Shown here one piece after another: positions 40,556 through 49,583 of a DNA stretch of 64,000 nucleotides. The DNA is taken from assembly GCA_963716085.1 (NCBI GenBank), contig OY970288.1, positions 248,001 to 312,000 on the forward strand, read 5' to 3'. The DNA comes from Persicitalea sp963716085. Its GTDB lineage: Bacteria; Bacteroidota; Bacteroidia; Cytophagales; Spirosomataceae. A program made the translations under genes and the position numbers. Numbering within the stretch: the stretch's first letter is position 1; every line of letters begins with the position of its first letter. Below the pieces are notes generated by a model. It saw nothing but the letters and a program-made list of their open reading frames with translations, was not told the DNA's origin and did no database searches.

Positions 40556-43189
40556 ATGATTTCCAAAACCTACTCGCCGCAGGAAATAGAAGACAAGTGG
40601 TACCAATATTGGATCGAAAACCGCTGCTTCAACTCGCAGCCCAATCCTGATAAGGAGCCTTATACCATTGTGATTCCCCCGCCCAACGTGACGGGCGTGC
40701 TGCACATGGGCCATATGCTCAACAACACCATCCAGGATATCTTGATAAGGAAAGCCCGCATGGAAGGTAAAGAAGCCTGCTGGGTGGCCGGCACCGACCA
40801 CGCTTCCATCGCTACCGAGGCAAAGGTAGTGGCCATGCTCAAAGAGCGGGGCATTGAAAAACGCGACTTGAGCCGCGATGAGTTTTTGGAATACTGCTGG
40901 GAGTGGACGCACAAGTACGGCGGCATCATCTTGCAGCAGCTCCGCAAGCTTGGTGCCTCCTGCGACTGGGAGCGCACCCGCTTTACCATGGAGCCCGACT
41001 TGTACGACTCGGTCATCGACGTTTTCATCGACCTTTATGAAAAAGGCGACATCTACCGCGGTCACCGCATGGTCAACTGGGATCCGCAGGCCCGCACTAC
41101 TGTATCAGACGAGGAGGTGATGACGAAGGAGGTTCATCAAAAGCTCGTATACATCCGCTACGACTTGGAAGGGCAGGGGGGAAGCGTCACCATCGCTACC
41201 ACCCGGCCCGAAACGATCATGGCCGACACGGCGATTTGTGTCAATCCCGAGGACGTGCGCTACCAAAATTTGATCGGCGGAAAAGCCATCATCCCGCTGA
41301 TCGACCGGGCCATTCCCATCATTGCCGACGAGTACGTAGAGATGGAGTTTGGTACGGGTTGTCTGAAAGTGACACCCGCCCACGACACCAACGACTACGA
41401 ACTGGGAAAAAAACACAATTTGCCCATTATCGACCTGCTTGCTGAGGACGGAACGCTAAATGAGAGGGCGCAAATTCTGGTGGGTGAAGACCGCTTTGTG
41501 GCCCGTAAGAAAATTACGAAGATGCTGGAAGCCTCCGGCCATCTGGTGAAGGTGGAGGAATACCAGTCGAACGTCGGGCATTCGGAGCGGACGAACGCCA
41601 TCATCGAGCCGCGACTCTCGGAGCAGTGGTTTCTGAAAATGGAGCGACTCAGCAAGCCTGCGCTCGATAATGTGATGGATGATACCATCCAGCTCATCCC
41701 GCCGAAATTCAAGAATACCTACCGCCACTGGATGGAGAACGTTCGCGACTGGAACATCAGCCGTCAACTTTGGTGGGGCCATCGGATTCCGGCTTATTAC
41801 CTCAATGATGGTACGATCATCGTGGCCAAGAGCAAGCGAGAAGCCCTTCGTAAAGCACAGCACGATCACCAACTTTTTGCTCTCACCGAGGAAGACCTGC
41901 GGCAGGACGAGGACGTACTGGACACCTGGTTTTCGTCTTGGCTGTGGCCGATTTCGGTCTTTAATGGCATTAAAGAGCCGGAAAATGCGGACGTAAATTA
42001 TTATTACCCGACCAATGACCTCGTCACCGCGCCCGAAATCTTGTTCTTCTGGGTGGCGCGGATGATTATTGCGGGCTACGAATACCGGGGACAATATCCT
42101 TTCAAGAATGTGTACTTAACAGGCATCGTGCGTGACAAGCAGGGCCGCAAGATGTCGAAGTCGCTGGGTAACTCGCCCGACCCCATCGACCTCATCGAGC
42201 AGTACGGGGCCGACGGCGTCCGTACGGGGATGCTGTTCAGCTCACCCGCCGGGAACGACCTGCCATTCGATGAGAAACTGGTGGAGCAAGGCCGGAATTT
42301 TTGCAATAAAATCTGGAATGCATTCCGCTTGACGGAAGGCTGGGAGGTGTCGGAGGAATTGCCCGCCGTCAATGAGCTGGCCATCCGCTGGTTCGATTCC
42401 AAGCTGAACCAAACGCTTGTGCAATTGCACGATGACTTCACCAAATTCCGCATTTCTGACGCGCTGGGGGCGGTATATCGGCTCATCTGGAACGACTTCT
42501 GCTCGCATTACCTTGAAATGGTAAAGCCCGAATACCAGCAACCCATCGACGCCGAAACCTACCGTGCCACGCTGGATTTCTTCGATAAACTAATGCGGCT
42601 GACGCATCCGTTCATGCCCTTCATTACCGAGGAAATTTGGCAAAACCTGGCCGGGCCGCGTACGGCCGAACGTGGCGAAAAGGAAAGTATTTGCCTGGCC
42701 CCGTATCCGCAACCCGGCGCAATAGATTCTGCCTTACTGGAAGATTTCGACCGCCTGATTGAGCTGGTCACGGCACTGAGGAATCTGCGTAACACCAAGA
42801 ACCTCAGTCCCAAAACGGCCCTGCCGCTTGCCATCCGCGCGGACTCTCAAGAGCGCTACGAAACGATGTCTGCCCTGATCCAGAAGTTGGCCAATGTTTC
42901 AGAAATAACTTTCGTCGAAGCGCAAGCCGATGGAATGTCGTTCCTGGTGCGCTCCGATGAGTTCTTTGTCGACTTGGCCGGAGAGGTGGATGTAAAAGCC
43001 GAGCGCGAGACGTTGCTGGCCGATCTGAAATACACCGAAGGCTTTCTGGTATCGGTAACCAAGAAGCTTTCCAACGAACGCTTCGTGCAAAACGCTAAGG
43101 GGGACATTGTGGAAAAGGAACGCCAAAAACAAGCCGACGCCGAGGCAAAGATTGTGACGATAAGGGAAGCGTTAGCACGATTGGGGTAA
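40556..43189 (+). CDS. valS: Valyl-tRNA synthetase
   Basis: Class I tRNA synthetase of 877 residues that charges tRNA-Val and edits threonine. The HIGH-type motif is in NVTGVLHMGHML near residue 50, and the KMSKS loop is in DKQGRKMSKSLGNSPDPIDL near residue 530. The editing domain contains TTRPETIMADTAICVNP. A C-terminal coiled-coil (TLLADLKYTEGFLVSVTKKL) closes the protein. It is a single-gene transcript between a promoter box and the palindrome at 43215. Confidence 0.97.
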   Translation: MISKTYSPQEIEDKWYQYWIENRCFNSQPNPDKEPYTIVIPPPNVTGVLHMGHMLNNTIQDILIRKARMEGKEACWVAGTDHASIATEAKVVAMLKERGIEKRDLSRDEFLEYCWEWTHKYGGIILQQLRKLGASCDWERTRFTMEPDLYDSVIDVFIDLYEKGDIYRGHRMVNWDPQARTTVSDEEVMTKEVHQKLVYIRYDLEGQGGSVTIATTRPETIMADTAICVNPEDVRYQNLIGGKAIIPLIDRAIPIIADEYVEMEFGTGCLKVTPAHDTNDYELGKKHNLPIIDLLAEDGTLNERAQILVGEDRFVARKKITKMLEASGHLVKVEEYQSNVGHSERTNAIIEPRLSEQWFLKMERLSKPALDNVMDDTIQLIPPKFKNTYRHWMENVRDWNISRQLWWGHRIPAYYLNDGTIIVAKSKREALRKAQHDHQLFALTEEDLRQDEDVLDTWFSSWLWPISVFNGIKEPENADVNYYYPTNDLVTAPEILFFWVARMIIAGYEYRGQYPFKNVYLTGIVRDKQGRKMSKSLGNSPDPIDLIEQYGADGVRTGMLFSSPAGNDLPFDEKLVEQGRNFCNKIWNAFRLTEGWEVSEELPAVNELAIRWFDSKLNQTLVQLHDDFTKFRISDALGAVYRLIWNDFCSHYLEMVKPEYQQPIDAETYRATLDFFDKLMRLTHPFMPFITEEIWQNLAGPRTAERGEKESICLAPYPQPGAIDSALLEDFDRLIELVTALRNLRNTKNLSPKTALPLAIRADSQERYETMSALIQKLANVSEITFVEAQADGMSFLVRSDEFFVDLAGEVDVKAERETLLADLKYTEGFLVSVTKKLSNERFVQNAKGDIVEKERQKQADAEAKIVTIREALARLG

Positions 43190-43214
43190 CACCAAATTGA
43201 TTTTGATAAGATTG

Positions 43215-43265
43215 AATCTCCTAAAATCTCCTAATTTAGAGAAAATTAGGAGATTTTAGGAGATT
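43215..43265. repeat. Perfect 23-base inverted repeat of TCTCCTAA words, valS-Fic gap
   Basis: The left arm 43215-43237 is AATCTCCTAAAATCTCCTAA plus TTT; the right arm 43243-43265 is its exact complement. The word TCTCCTAA occurs twice per arm. The loop is AGAGA, and AGAGAA (43238-43243) lies on the sense strand. It may act as the valS terminator although there is no T-tract, and it resembles the other word-iterated elements. A -7-like CATCTTTG follows at 43269-43276. Confidence 0.87.
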
Positions 43266-43320
43266 TGCTCATCTTTGTAGCTTACTTTTCTGAGAACATA
43301 GTGCTCAATAATAGCAAGAT

Positions 43321-44649
43321 ATGAGGAAAATTGAAAAGGCCCCAAATTGGTTTAAATCTAAAATTATCGTAGAAGCAGTCAATGAATTAACGACAAATAA
43401 GGACTTCAAAGCCGCAGTTAGTAAAATCAACGACGAGTACCTGTATTGGGATAAGGTTAAGTATCAGCAGAATTTTGGGATAAATAATCATGTTGTTTTG
43501 TGGGCAGGAGTGAAGCAGGCTCGAAGCTTCCAATCTCAATCAGTCAAATTCGGAACCTATCGCTTTACCTACAATCTTACGAGCTTCATCCAAAAAAAGC
43601 TCCATGAATTTGACTTATATATTGGAGGTAATCTAGGAGCGCAAGGCATCATCCCTGACGAGGATAAACACAGATATCTTATCAGTTCCATCATGGAAGA
43701 GGCTATCGCTTCCAGCCAAATAGAAGGAGCAGTCACGACGCGGAAGAAGGCCAAAGAAATGCTCCGAAAAAGCATCAAGCCTAAAAATAAATCGGAGCAA
43801 ATGATTGTTAATAATTACTTAACAATCAGTCAAATTGTTGATAATCAGAAGCAGCCAATCACGCAAGAGAGGCTATTTGAAGTGCATCGACTAATCACTC
43901 ACCAGACAATGGATGATGCTGATGATGAGGGGGTGTATCGTGACAATAACGACATAAATGTGGTGGATGCAATAGACGGGGAAATCGTTCATATTCCGCC
44001 CGACTTCCAGGAAGTACCTGCCTTGATGGATGAACTACTTCGGTTCTTCAATAACGACGACACCGAAAAGTTTATTCACCCTATCATCAAGGGTTGTATT
44101 ATTCACTTCATGATCGGCTATATTCATCCGTTTGTTGATGGAAACGGCCGTACAGCGCGCGCCTTATTTTACTGGTACTTATTGAAGAACGGATACTGGC
44201 TGACGGAGTACCTCTCTATTTCAAGACTTATCGTAAAAAGTAAGAGCCAGTATGCCAAAGCTTTTATTCATAGCGAGGTCGATGAGAATGACCTGACTTA
44301 CTTCCTAAATTACAAAATGAAGGTAATGAAACGCGCCTTCGATAGCTTGCAGGAATACATTCAGCGTAAAATTAATGAAAAAAAGCAGTCTACTGATTTT
44401 CAGAAGATAAAAGGTATAAACCAAAGGCAAGCTCTAATACTTAAATGGCTCATGGAAGAGTCTGACCTACTTTTTAGCGTCAGAGAGATAGAAACTCGAT
44501 TCAATGTTTCTAACCATACTGCCCGAACCGACTTAACCGGATTAGAAGGAATGGGATATTTGGATGCCATCGATCTGAACAAAAAAACGAAAGGGTTTGC
44601 TCGATCTCTCAAATTTAATGAGTTATTGAATAATGCCTTAGCCAAGTGA
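43321..44649 (+). CDS. Fic-family AMP-transferase-like protein
   Basis: A 442-residue protein with the Fic motif HPFVDGNGRTAR at residues 269-280, the active-site loop for transfer of AMP from ATP to protein side chains. An N-terminal inhibitory helix motif, SSQIEG at 131-136, marks the class II type with an internal off-switch. The C-terminal part (about 380-442) looks like a winged helix: VREIETRFNVSNHTARTDLT. The target is unknown; some such proteins control their own neighbours or are toxins. The gene is AT-richer than its neighbours and stands alone between a palindrome and a terminator. Confidence 0.9.
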   Translation: MRKIEKAPNWFKSKIIVEAVNELTTNKDFKAAVSKINDEYLYWDKVKYQQNFGINNHVVLWAGVKQARSFQSQSVKFGTYRFTYNLTSFIQKKLHEFDLYIGGNLGAQGIIPDEDKHRYLISSIMEEAIASSQIEGAVTTRKKAKEMLRKSIKPKNKSEQMIVNNYLTISQIVDNQKQPITQERLFEVHRLITHQTMDDADDEGVYRDNNDINVVDAIDGEIVHIPPDFQEVPALMDELLRFFNNDDTEKFIHPIIKGCIIHFMIGYIHPFVDGNGRTARALFYWYLLKNGYWLTEYLSISRLIVKSKSQYAKAFIHSEVDENDLTYFLNYKMKVMKRAFDSLQEYIQRKINEKKQSTDFQKIKGINQRQALILKWLMEESDLLFSVREIETRFNVSNHTARTDLTGLEGMGYLDAIDLNKKTKGFARSLKFNELLNNALAK

Positions 44650-44728
44650 TCTTGTTAAGGCGGTTCTCTAATTCGGCAACTCCTGGAACAAGCATTCCAA
44701 AAGCGGGGTTTTTGTATTGATTGAAGAG

Positions 44729-44755
44729 AATGCTCTCAACTCTGGGAGCATTTTT
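44729..44755 (+). terminator. Terminator after the Fic gene
   Basis: AATGCTC, loop TCAACTCTGG, GAGCATT followed by TTT. Seven base pairs, imperfect but with a T-tract. Confidence 0.6.
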
Positions 44756-44785
44756 CTATTCAAGTAAATCAGAAACCACACAAAG

Positions 44786-45901
44786 ATGAATAACGAACAA
44801 CCGCTTCTGAAACCTCTCATGAGCAAAAATCTAAGCCTATCCAATCGCGTGGTCATGGCTCCCATGACTCGCAGCCGCGCCGATAATCCTGAGAAAAAAC
44901 CCACCGCCGATTTGCAAGGAGAATACTACGCTCTGCGCGCCAGTGCCGGACTTATTATTACCGAAGGCTCACAGGTTTCGGAGCAAGCCGTGGGCTACAT
45001 CAATACGCCGGGCATCCACAGCGAAGCGCAGGTCGCGGGCTGGAAAGAAGTGACGAAGCAAGTCCACGCGGAGGGTGGGCGGATTTTCATCCAACTATGG
45101 CACGTCGGGCGCATTTCGCATCCCGACTTCCATAATGGTGAATTGCCCTTGGCTCCGTCGGCCATCAATCCAGAGGCCAAAGCATTCACGCCGCAGGGAT
45201 TCAAAGATACCGTAACGCCCAAGGCGATGACGCTGGAAGACATCCAAACGACGATTCAAGATTTTGCCAAAGCGGCCAAGAACGCCGTCGAGGCGGGCTT
45301 CGACGGCGTGGAGATTCACGCTTCCAATGGGTATTTGTTCCACCAGTTTTTTAGCGCAACTTCCAATCACCGTACCGATGCCTACGGTGGTAGCATCGAG
45401 AAGCGGGGACGTTTCTTGTTCGATGTGCTGGATGCAGTAAAAAAGGAAATTCCCGAAGGGAAAATCGGCGTACGGATGAATCCTTCGTTAAACGGGATTT
45501 TCGGCATGACGATGGACGAAGAAACCATTCCGACTTTCGACTATCTCATTAACAAGCTGAGTGAGTACGATTTGGCGTATCTTCACCTATCTGAGCCATT
45601 CAACGATGTGTCGGATATTTCCTACGCCGAGACGGAAATCGCCAAGCGTTACCGCCTGATCTACAAAGGTACCTTGATGATAAACGCTGGTTTCGATCAG
45701 AAAAAAGGCAACGCGGTCATTGAGCGTGGCGACGCCGATTTGGTTTCCTTTGGTAAGCTATACGTTTCAAACCCTGATTTGGTAGAGCGCTTTGCGCAAG
45801 GTATTCCGATGACGGAATGGGACGACAAAACCTTTTACACGCCCGGCGAGAAAGGCTACCTCGACTACCCCTTGAAAGCGCGGGAAGCTCAGGAGGTTTG
45901 A
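44786..45901 (+). CDS. Old yellow enzyme-type alkene reductase
   Basis: FMN-dependent NADPH oxidoreductase of 371 residues that reduces activated C=C bonds. The TIM-barrel blocks SLSNRVVMAPMTRSRA, IFIQLWHVGRISHPDFHNGE, VEIHASNGYLFHQFFSATSN (the His-x2-Asn substrate site) and DAYGGSIEKRGRF are typical. The C-terminal GDADLVSFGKLYVSNPDLVE holds the FMN phosphate site. The natural substrate is unknown; NemA, XenA and OYE-like names are used for the family. It ends at a bidirectional terminator shared with lspA. Confidence 0.93.
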   Translation: MNNEQPLLKPLMSKNLSLSNRVVMAPMTRSRADNPEKKPTADLQGEYYALRASAGLIITEGSQVSEQAVGYINTPGIHSEAQVAGWKEVTKQVHAEGGRIFIQLWHVGRISHPDFHNGELPLAPSAINPEAKAFTPQGFKDTVTPKAMTLEDIQTTIQDFAKAAKNAVEAGFDGVEIHASNGYLFHQFFSATSNHRTDAYGGSIEKRGRFLFDVLDAVKKEIPEGKIGVRMNPSLNGIFGMTMDEETIPTFDYLINKLSEYDLAYLHLSEPFNDVSDISYAETEIAKRYRLIYKGTLMINAGFDQKKGNAVIERGDADLVSFGKLYVSNPDLVERFAQGIPMTEWDDKTFYTPGEKGYLDYPLKAREAQEV

Positions 45902-45925
45902 TAGCAGAAAGGGATTTTTTTAACG

Positions 45926-45960
45926 AAAAAAGGCTCGGAAGATATTTTCCGAGTCTTTTT
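45926..45960. terminator. Bidirectional terminator, alkene reductase-lspA
   Basis: AAAAAAGGCTCGGAA, loop GATA, TTTTCCGAGTCTTTTT. Both strands end in T runs, so it serves the two convergent genes. Confidence 0.82.
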
Positions 45961-45979
45961 GATGGAGATTGGTTAAGAC

Positions 45980-46786
45980 TTAGGCATCCAATCGACCGTC
46001 TTCTCTTTTAGGGACAGGAAGCGTAGGGTCATGATCTGGAATAATAGCGTCCTCTTTTATTTCTGCGTCCTCCGTCAGGTAAGTGATGCTGGTGTCGGTG
46101 GAGTCCAGGGGTTCGGTATTCTCTTCAGACGAGTGCATTACTGCTTTTATGGAATCGTCTCCGTTATCGATTCCCGCCTCTTCTTCGACCTCGTACTCGT
46201 GGCTGTGCTTAAAGAATGAACTTTGGAAAATCAGTATCGTGCAAACGCCCACAAAAATGCAGGCATCGGCGAAGTTGAAGATAGGCGTAGAATAATACTG
46301 TCCGCCCCACAGGGGTACCCAGTCGGGTACGAATCCTTCCCAGAAATCCACGAAAATCATGTCGATGACCTGTCCGTGAAACCAGGGCGTCGGGGAGCCA
46401 TAAGGGGCATTGCCGAGCAATACGCCGTAAAAAGTGCTGTCGATGACATTGCCCACGGCCCCCGCCAGAATCATCGCTAAAGCCCACAGTAGCCCGGAGG
46501 CCGCACCGCGCCGCGCCAGATTGACAAGGTACCAGGCAATTGCGCCCATGGCTACCAATCGGAAGAGCGTCAGGAACAGCTTGCCGTACTCGTGGCCCAG
46601 CTCCATGCCGAAGGCCATGCCGGGATTAAGAACATAATGCAGCTTCATCCAGTCGCCAATCAGCGCGATTTGCCCCGAAAACCCCGGCTCCATGTACTTG
46701 TGCACCAGCATTTTACTTGCCTGATCGATAACGATGAGCAATACACTGAGGAGAATATATTTGGTTGGATTTTTGGGCTGAATCAT
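45980..46786 (-). CDS. lspA: Lipoprotein signal peptidase with acidic tail
   Basis: Aspartic membrane protease that cleaves lipoprotein signal peptides, 268 residues from the ATG at 46786; the longer frame adds 26 unlikely residues. DQASKML near residue 21, the catalytic Asp 116 in GNVIDSTFYG and Asp 174 in FNFADACIF are conserved. Four membrane helices are visible. Residues 195-268 form an acidic cytoplasmic tail absent from most LspA proteins. It lies downstream of proline dehydrogenase on the same strand. Confidence 0.94.
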   Translation of the reverse strand: MIQPKNPTKYILLSVLLIVIDQASKMLVHKYMEPGFSGQIALIGDWMKLHYVLNPGMAFGMELGHEYGKLFLTLFRLVAMGAIAWYLVNLARRGAASGLLWALAMILAGAVGNVIDSTFYGVLLGNAPYGSPTPWFHGQVIDMIFVDFWEGFVPDWVPLWGGQYYSTPIFNFADACIFVGVCTILIFQSSFFKHSHEYEVEEEAGIDNGDDSIKAVMHSSEENTEPLDSTDTSITYLTEDAEIKEDAIIPDHDPTLPVPKREDGRLDA

Positions 46787-46885
46787 TGTTGGAAAATTTG
46801 CGAAAAGCACGGCCGCTGAGTTGAGTCCATCCGGACATGGTGGCTGACTGCGCCTGAAAAGCAAAAATAGAGCTTTTTTCGTGCC

Positions 46886-48088
46886 TTACACAGCACCGAG
46901 ATTACGGCGTTTCATTTCGCGCTTTACCAGCAGGAACTCCCGGCTGCTTTGTCCGGCGATGGATTTGTTTTCTTCAGCGCGGCGGAACAGATACGGCATC
47001 ACCGACTCGATGGGACCATACGGCACGTACTTGGCTACGTTGTAGCCCAGGTTCGCGAGGTTGTACGACAGGTTATCGCTCATGCCCAGCAACTGCGCAA
47101 ACCACACGCGGGCATCGCCGGGTTTCAAATCTAATTTCTGCATCTTGTCGGCGCAATGCAGGCAACTCGCTTCGTTGTGGGTACCCAGGCAAAACTCGAT
47201 GTAGTCGATATGCTCCAGCGAAAAATCCACAGCGGCATCATAATCACGGTCGGTGTCTGCCTTATTCGCCTGGATAGGATTGCGGTAATTGTTTTCGCGC
47301 GCCCGGACGCTTTCTTTTTCCATGTAGGCACCACGCACCAGTTTTCCGCCCAGAATATATTTGTTTTCCCGTGCCCGCAAGTAGGCGCTTTTATATTTTT
47401 CCAACACTTCGTGCTGATAAAGCTGGTAGGTGTTGAACACGATGGCCTGTCGGCTGTTGTACCGTGCCATCATGCGATAGGCCAAATCGTCTATCACTCC
47501 CTGAATCCAGCTTTCTTCGGCGTCGAAAAATATCCGCACTGAGCGCAGATGCGCCTGACTGCACAACCGCTCCACGCGGGCCACGACACGTTCGTAGGCC
47601 TGCTGATCTTCTGTGGATAAATGGCCTTCTGCTTGTACTTTTTCAAGAAGGTCGTTAGGTGCGATTCCCGATACTTTAAATACCGTGAACGGGATGTCGT
47701 TCGAGGTGGCCGCACGGTCGATGGTACGAAGGAGTTCGGCGGTCGTGTCCTCGAAAACGCTCTCTTCATCTTCTCCCTCGATGGAGTAATCGAGAATAGT
47801 ACCGATGCCCGAGTCGCTCAGTTGGCGAATAGTGCTTTCGCATTCCCGGATAGTTTCACCACCACAAAATTGCTCGTAAATCGTTTCGCGAATCAGTTTT
47901 TTTATGGGTAAATGAAGGCGTAAAGCTAGTTTTATAAAAAAAGTCCCTAAATTTACAAGTCCGGCCCGGTTCATCATGGCAAAGAGCCAGTAGGTCTTGC
48001 GTAATTGGTGGTTGGACTTGGCGGCAAATGCCACAGAGGTATCTTCAAATGCAGCGGGCGAAATGGCTGGTTGAGTTATAGGAAGCAT
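46886..48088 (-). CDS. Proline dehydrogenase
   Basis: FAD enzyme that oxidises proline to pyrroline-5-carboxylate, the first step of proline breakdown, 400 residues. The barrel shows ILDYSIEGEDEE, FTVFKVSGIAPNDLLEKVQA, GGKLVRGAYMEKESVRAREN, and CLGTHNEASCLHCADKM with the late YVPYGPIESVMPYLFRRAEE, which carries the two Arg that bind proline. It is a stand-alone PRODH; the second enzyme (P5C dehydrogenase) is elsewhere. A possible -7 box lies about 150 bases upstream. Confidence 0.94.
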   Translation of the reverse strand: MLPITQPAISPAAFEDTSVAFAAKSNHQLRKTYWLFAMMNRAGLVNLGTFFIKLALRLHLPIKKLIRETIYEQFCGGETIRECESTIRQLSDSGIGTILDYSIEGEDEESVFEDTTAELLRTIDRAATSNDIPFTVFKVSGIAPNDLLEKVQAEGHLSTEDQQAYERVVARVERLCSQAHLRSVRIFFDAEESWIQGVIDDLAYRMMARYNSRQAIVFNTYQLYQHEVLEKYKSAYLRARENKYILGGKLVRGAYMEKESVRARENNYRNPIQANKADTDRDYDAAVDFSLEHIDYIEFCLGTHNEASCLHCADKMQKLDLKPGDARVWFAQLLGMSDNLSYNLANLGYNVAKYVPYGPIESVMPYLFRRAEENKSIAGQSSREFLLVKREMKRRNLGAV

Positions 48089-48237
48089 TTTGAGTGATTC
48101 GTCGGGTTGTACTTACGTTCTCTATTACCTTAAACGAGGATAAACGGGTTCTGTTTTCAAGAAGAAAAGATAAGGGGTCAGTATAATTTTTTTTAGAATC
48201 ATACGAATAATTGACCACTCAGCAATTGTTTGAGCAA

Positions 48238-48245
48238 CAAAGGTA
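48238..48245 (-). promoter_or_regulatory. Possible promoter -7 box of proline dehydrogenase
   Basis: TACCTTTG on the minus strand, 150 bases before the proline dehydrogenase start. The -33 box is not at the normal distance, so this is tentative. The rest of 48089-48326 is AT-rich with no gene. Confidence 0.4.
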
Positions 48246-48326
48246 AGTAAAGCCTCGTAATACCCTATCCAATAAAGATTTTTATCAATCAATTTTTTAT
48301 TTTTTCATAAGGTTAAGTATTTGATT

Positions 48327-49421
48327 ATGAATGCCTCATTAGATATCCTCCCCCTAAATAGCTGGATAAATACCGACGGAAAACCCCTGGTGATTGCCGG
48401 GCCGTGCAGCGCCGAAACCGAAGAGCAGATGGTGGAATCTGCCCAACAGATTAAGAACGAAGGCTACGCGCACGTTATCCGGGCGGGCGTATGGAAGCCC
48501 CGTACGCGTCCCGGCTCTTTCGAGGGTATGGGCGAAGCCGCGCTGCCCTGGTTGCAAACGGTGAAAAAGGAAACCGGGCTACCGGTGGCCATCGAAGTGG
48601 CTAACCCCAACCACATTGAATTGGCCCTGAAATACGGCGTGGATATTCTGTGGGTAGGCGCTCGCACCACGGTGAATCCCTTCAATGTGCAGGAACTGGC
48701 CGACGCCCTGAAAGGTGTGGACGTGCCGCTACTCGTGAAAAATCCCGTAAACCCAGACCTGCAGCTCTGGATCGGTGCGCTAGAGCGTTTCAATCGGGCG
48801 GGCGTCAAGAAATTGGGTGCCATTCACCGGGGTTTTTCCAACGCTCAGGAAAACAAGTTCCGTAACTCGCCGATGTGGCCGATCGCCATAGAGCTGAAGA
48901 CACTTTTCCCGCAGTTGCCCATTATCGGTGACCCGAGCCACATGGCGGGCAAGCGCGACCTGCTGTTTGAACTCACACAACGCGCGATGGATCTGAACTA
49001 CGACGGTCTCATCATCGAGTCGCACCGTGACCCCGAAAAGGCCTGGTCCGACGCCGCGCAACAACTCACGCCCGCAGCTTTGGGCGAAATGCTCCACGAA
49101 CTGCACGTACGTAAGAAATCGTACGGCGACGACTACCAGACGCAACTGGAAATAATCCGCGAAAAGCTCGATCACCTCGACCGCGAATTGCTCGAAACGC
49201 TGGCCGCTCGCATGTCGCTGGTCGAGAAAATCGCCGAGTACAAGCGTGATAACAACGTATCGGCCTACCAGGTGGATCGCTTCCGGGAAATCCTGAACAC
49301 CCGTGCCGAATGGGGAAACAGCCTTAACTTGTTTCCCAATCTGGTGGATGAACTCTTCAAGCTCGTCCACATGGAGTCCATTCGCAAGCAGACGGAGGTA
49401 ATGAACCAGGTGCCCGCGTAA
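48327..49421 (+). CDS. Bifunctional DAHP synthase/chorismate mutase
   Basis: Joins the first step of the shikimate pathway to the branch to phenylalanine and tyrosine, 364 residues from the ATG at 48327. The DAHP synthase part (to about residue 265) shows IAGPCSAETEEQM, RAGVWKPRTRPGSFEG, VNPDLQLWIGALERF, GLIIESHRDPEKAWSDAAQQ. The chorismate mutase part from about 272 contains EKLDHLDRELLETLAARMSL and later KRDNNVSAYQVDRFREIL with the AroQ active-site residues. A terminator follows. The domain order suggests feedback control by the fused mutase. Confidence 0.95.
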   Translation: MNASLDILPLNSWINTDGKPLVIAGPCSAETEEQMVESAQQIKNEGYAHVIRAGVWKPRTRPGSFEGMGEAALPWLQTVKKETGLPVAIEVANPNHIELALKYGVDILWVGARTTVNPFNVQELADALKGVDVPLLVKNPVNPDLQLWIGALERFNRAGVKKLGAIHRGFSNAQENKFRNSPMWPIAIELKTLFPQLPIIGDPSHMAGKRDLLFELTQRAMDLNYDGLIIESHRDPEKAWSDAAQQLTPAALGEMLHELHVRKKSYGDDYQTQLEIIREKLDHLDRELLETLAARMSLVEKIAEYKRDNNVSAYQVDRFREILNTRAEWGNSLNLFPNLVDELFKLVHMESIRKQTEVMNQVPA

Positions 49422-49443
49422 TTTTCTTGCTTCATTTGAAATC

Positions 49444-49470
49444 AAAAGGCCACCGAGGGGTGGTCTTTTT
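49444..49470 (+). terminator. Terminator after the DAHP synthase gene
   Basis: AAAAGGCCACC, loop GAGG, GGTGGTCTTTTT. Ten base pairs with one G-T pair. Confidence 0.82.
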
Positions 49471-49489
49471 CTGTTTTGGGGTAGCTTTG

Positions 49490-49521
49490 TTTGGGACAGC
49501 AAACGCAATCAGTTAGCTTTG
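49490..49521 (+). promoter_or_regulatory. Promoter of the M20 dipeptidase
   Basis: TTTG at 49490-49493, a 20-base spacer, TAGCTTTG at 49514-49521. A second TAGCTTTG lies at 49482-49489. Transcription would start near 49528, about 55 bases before the start codon. Confidence 0.68.
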
Positions 49522-49583
49522 TCTGAGACCTTTCGTAATCGCAGGGGTCGCTCCGGCGCCCGTCATACCTAACATTTATCCGA

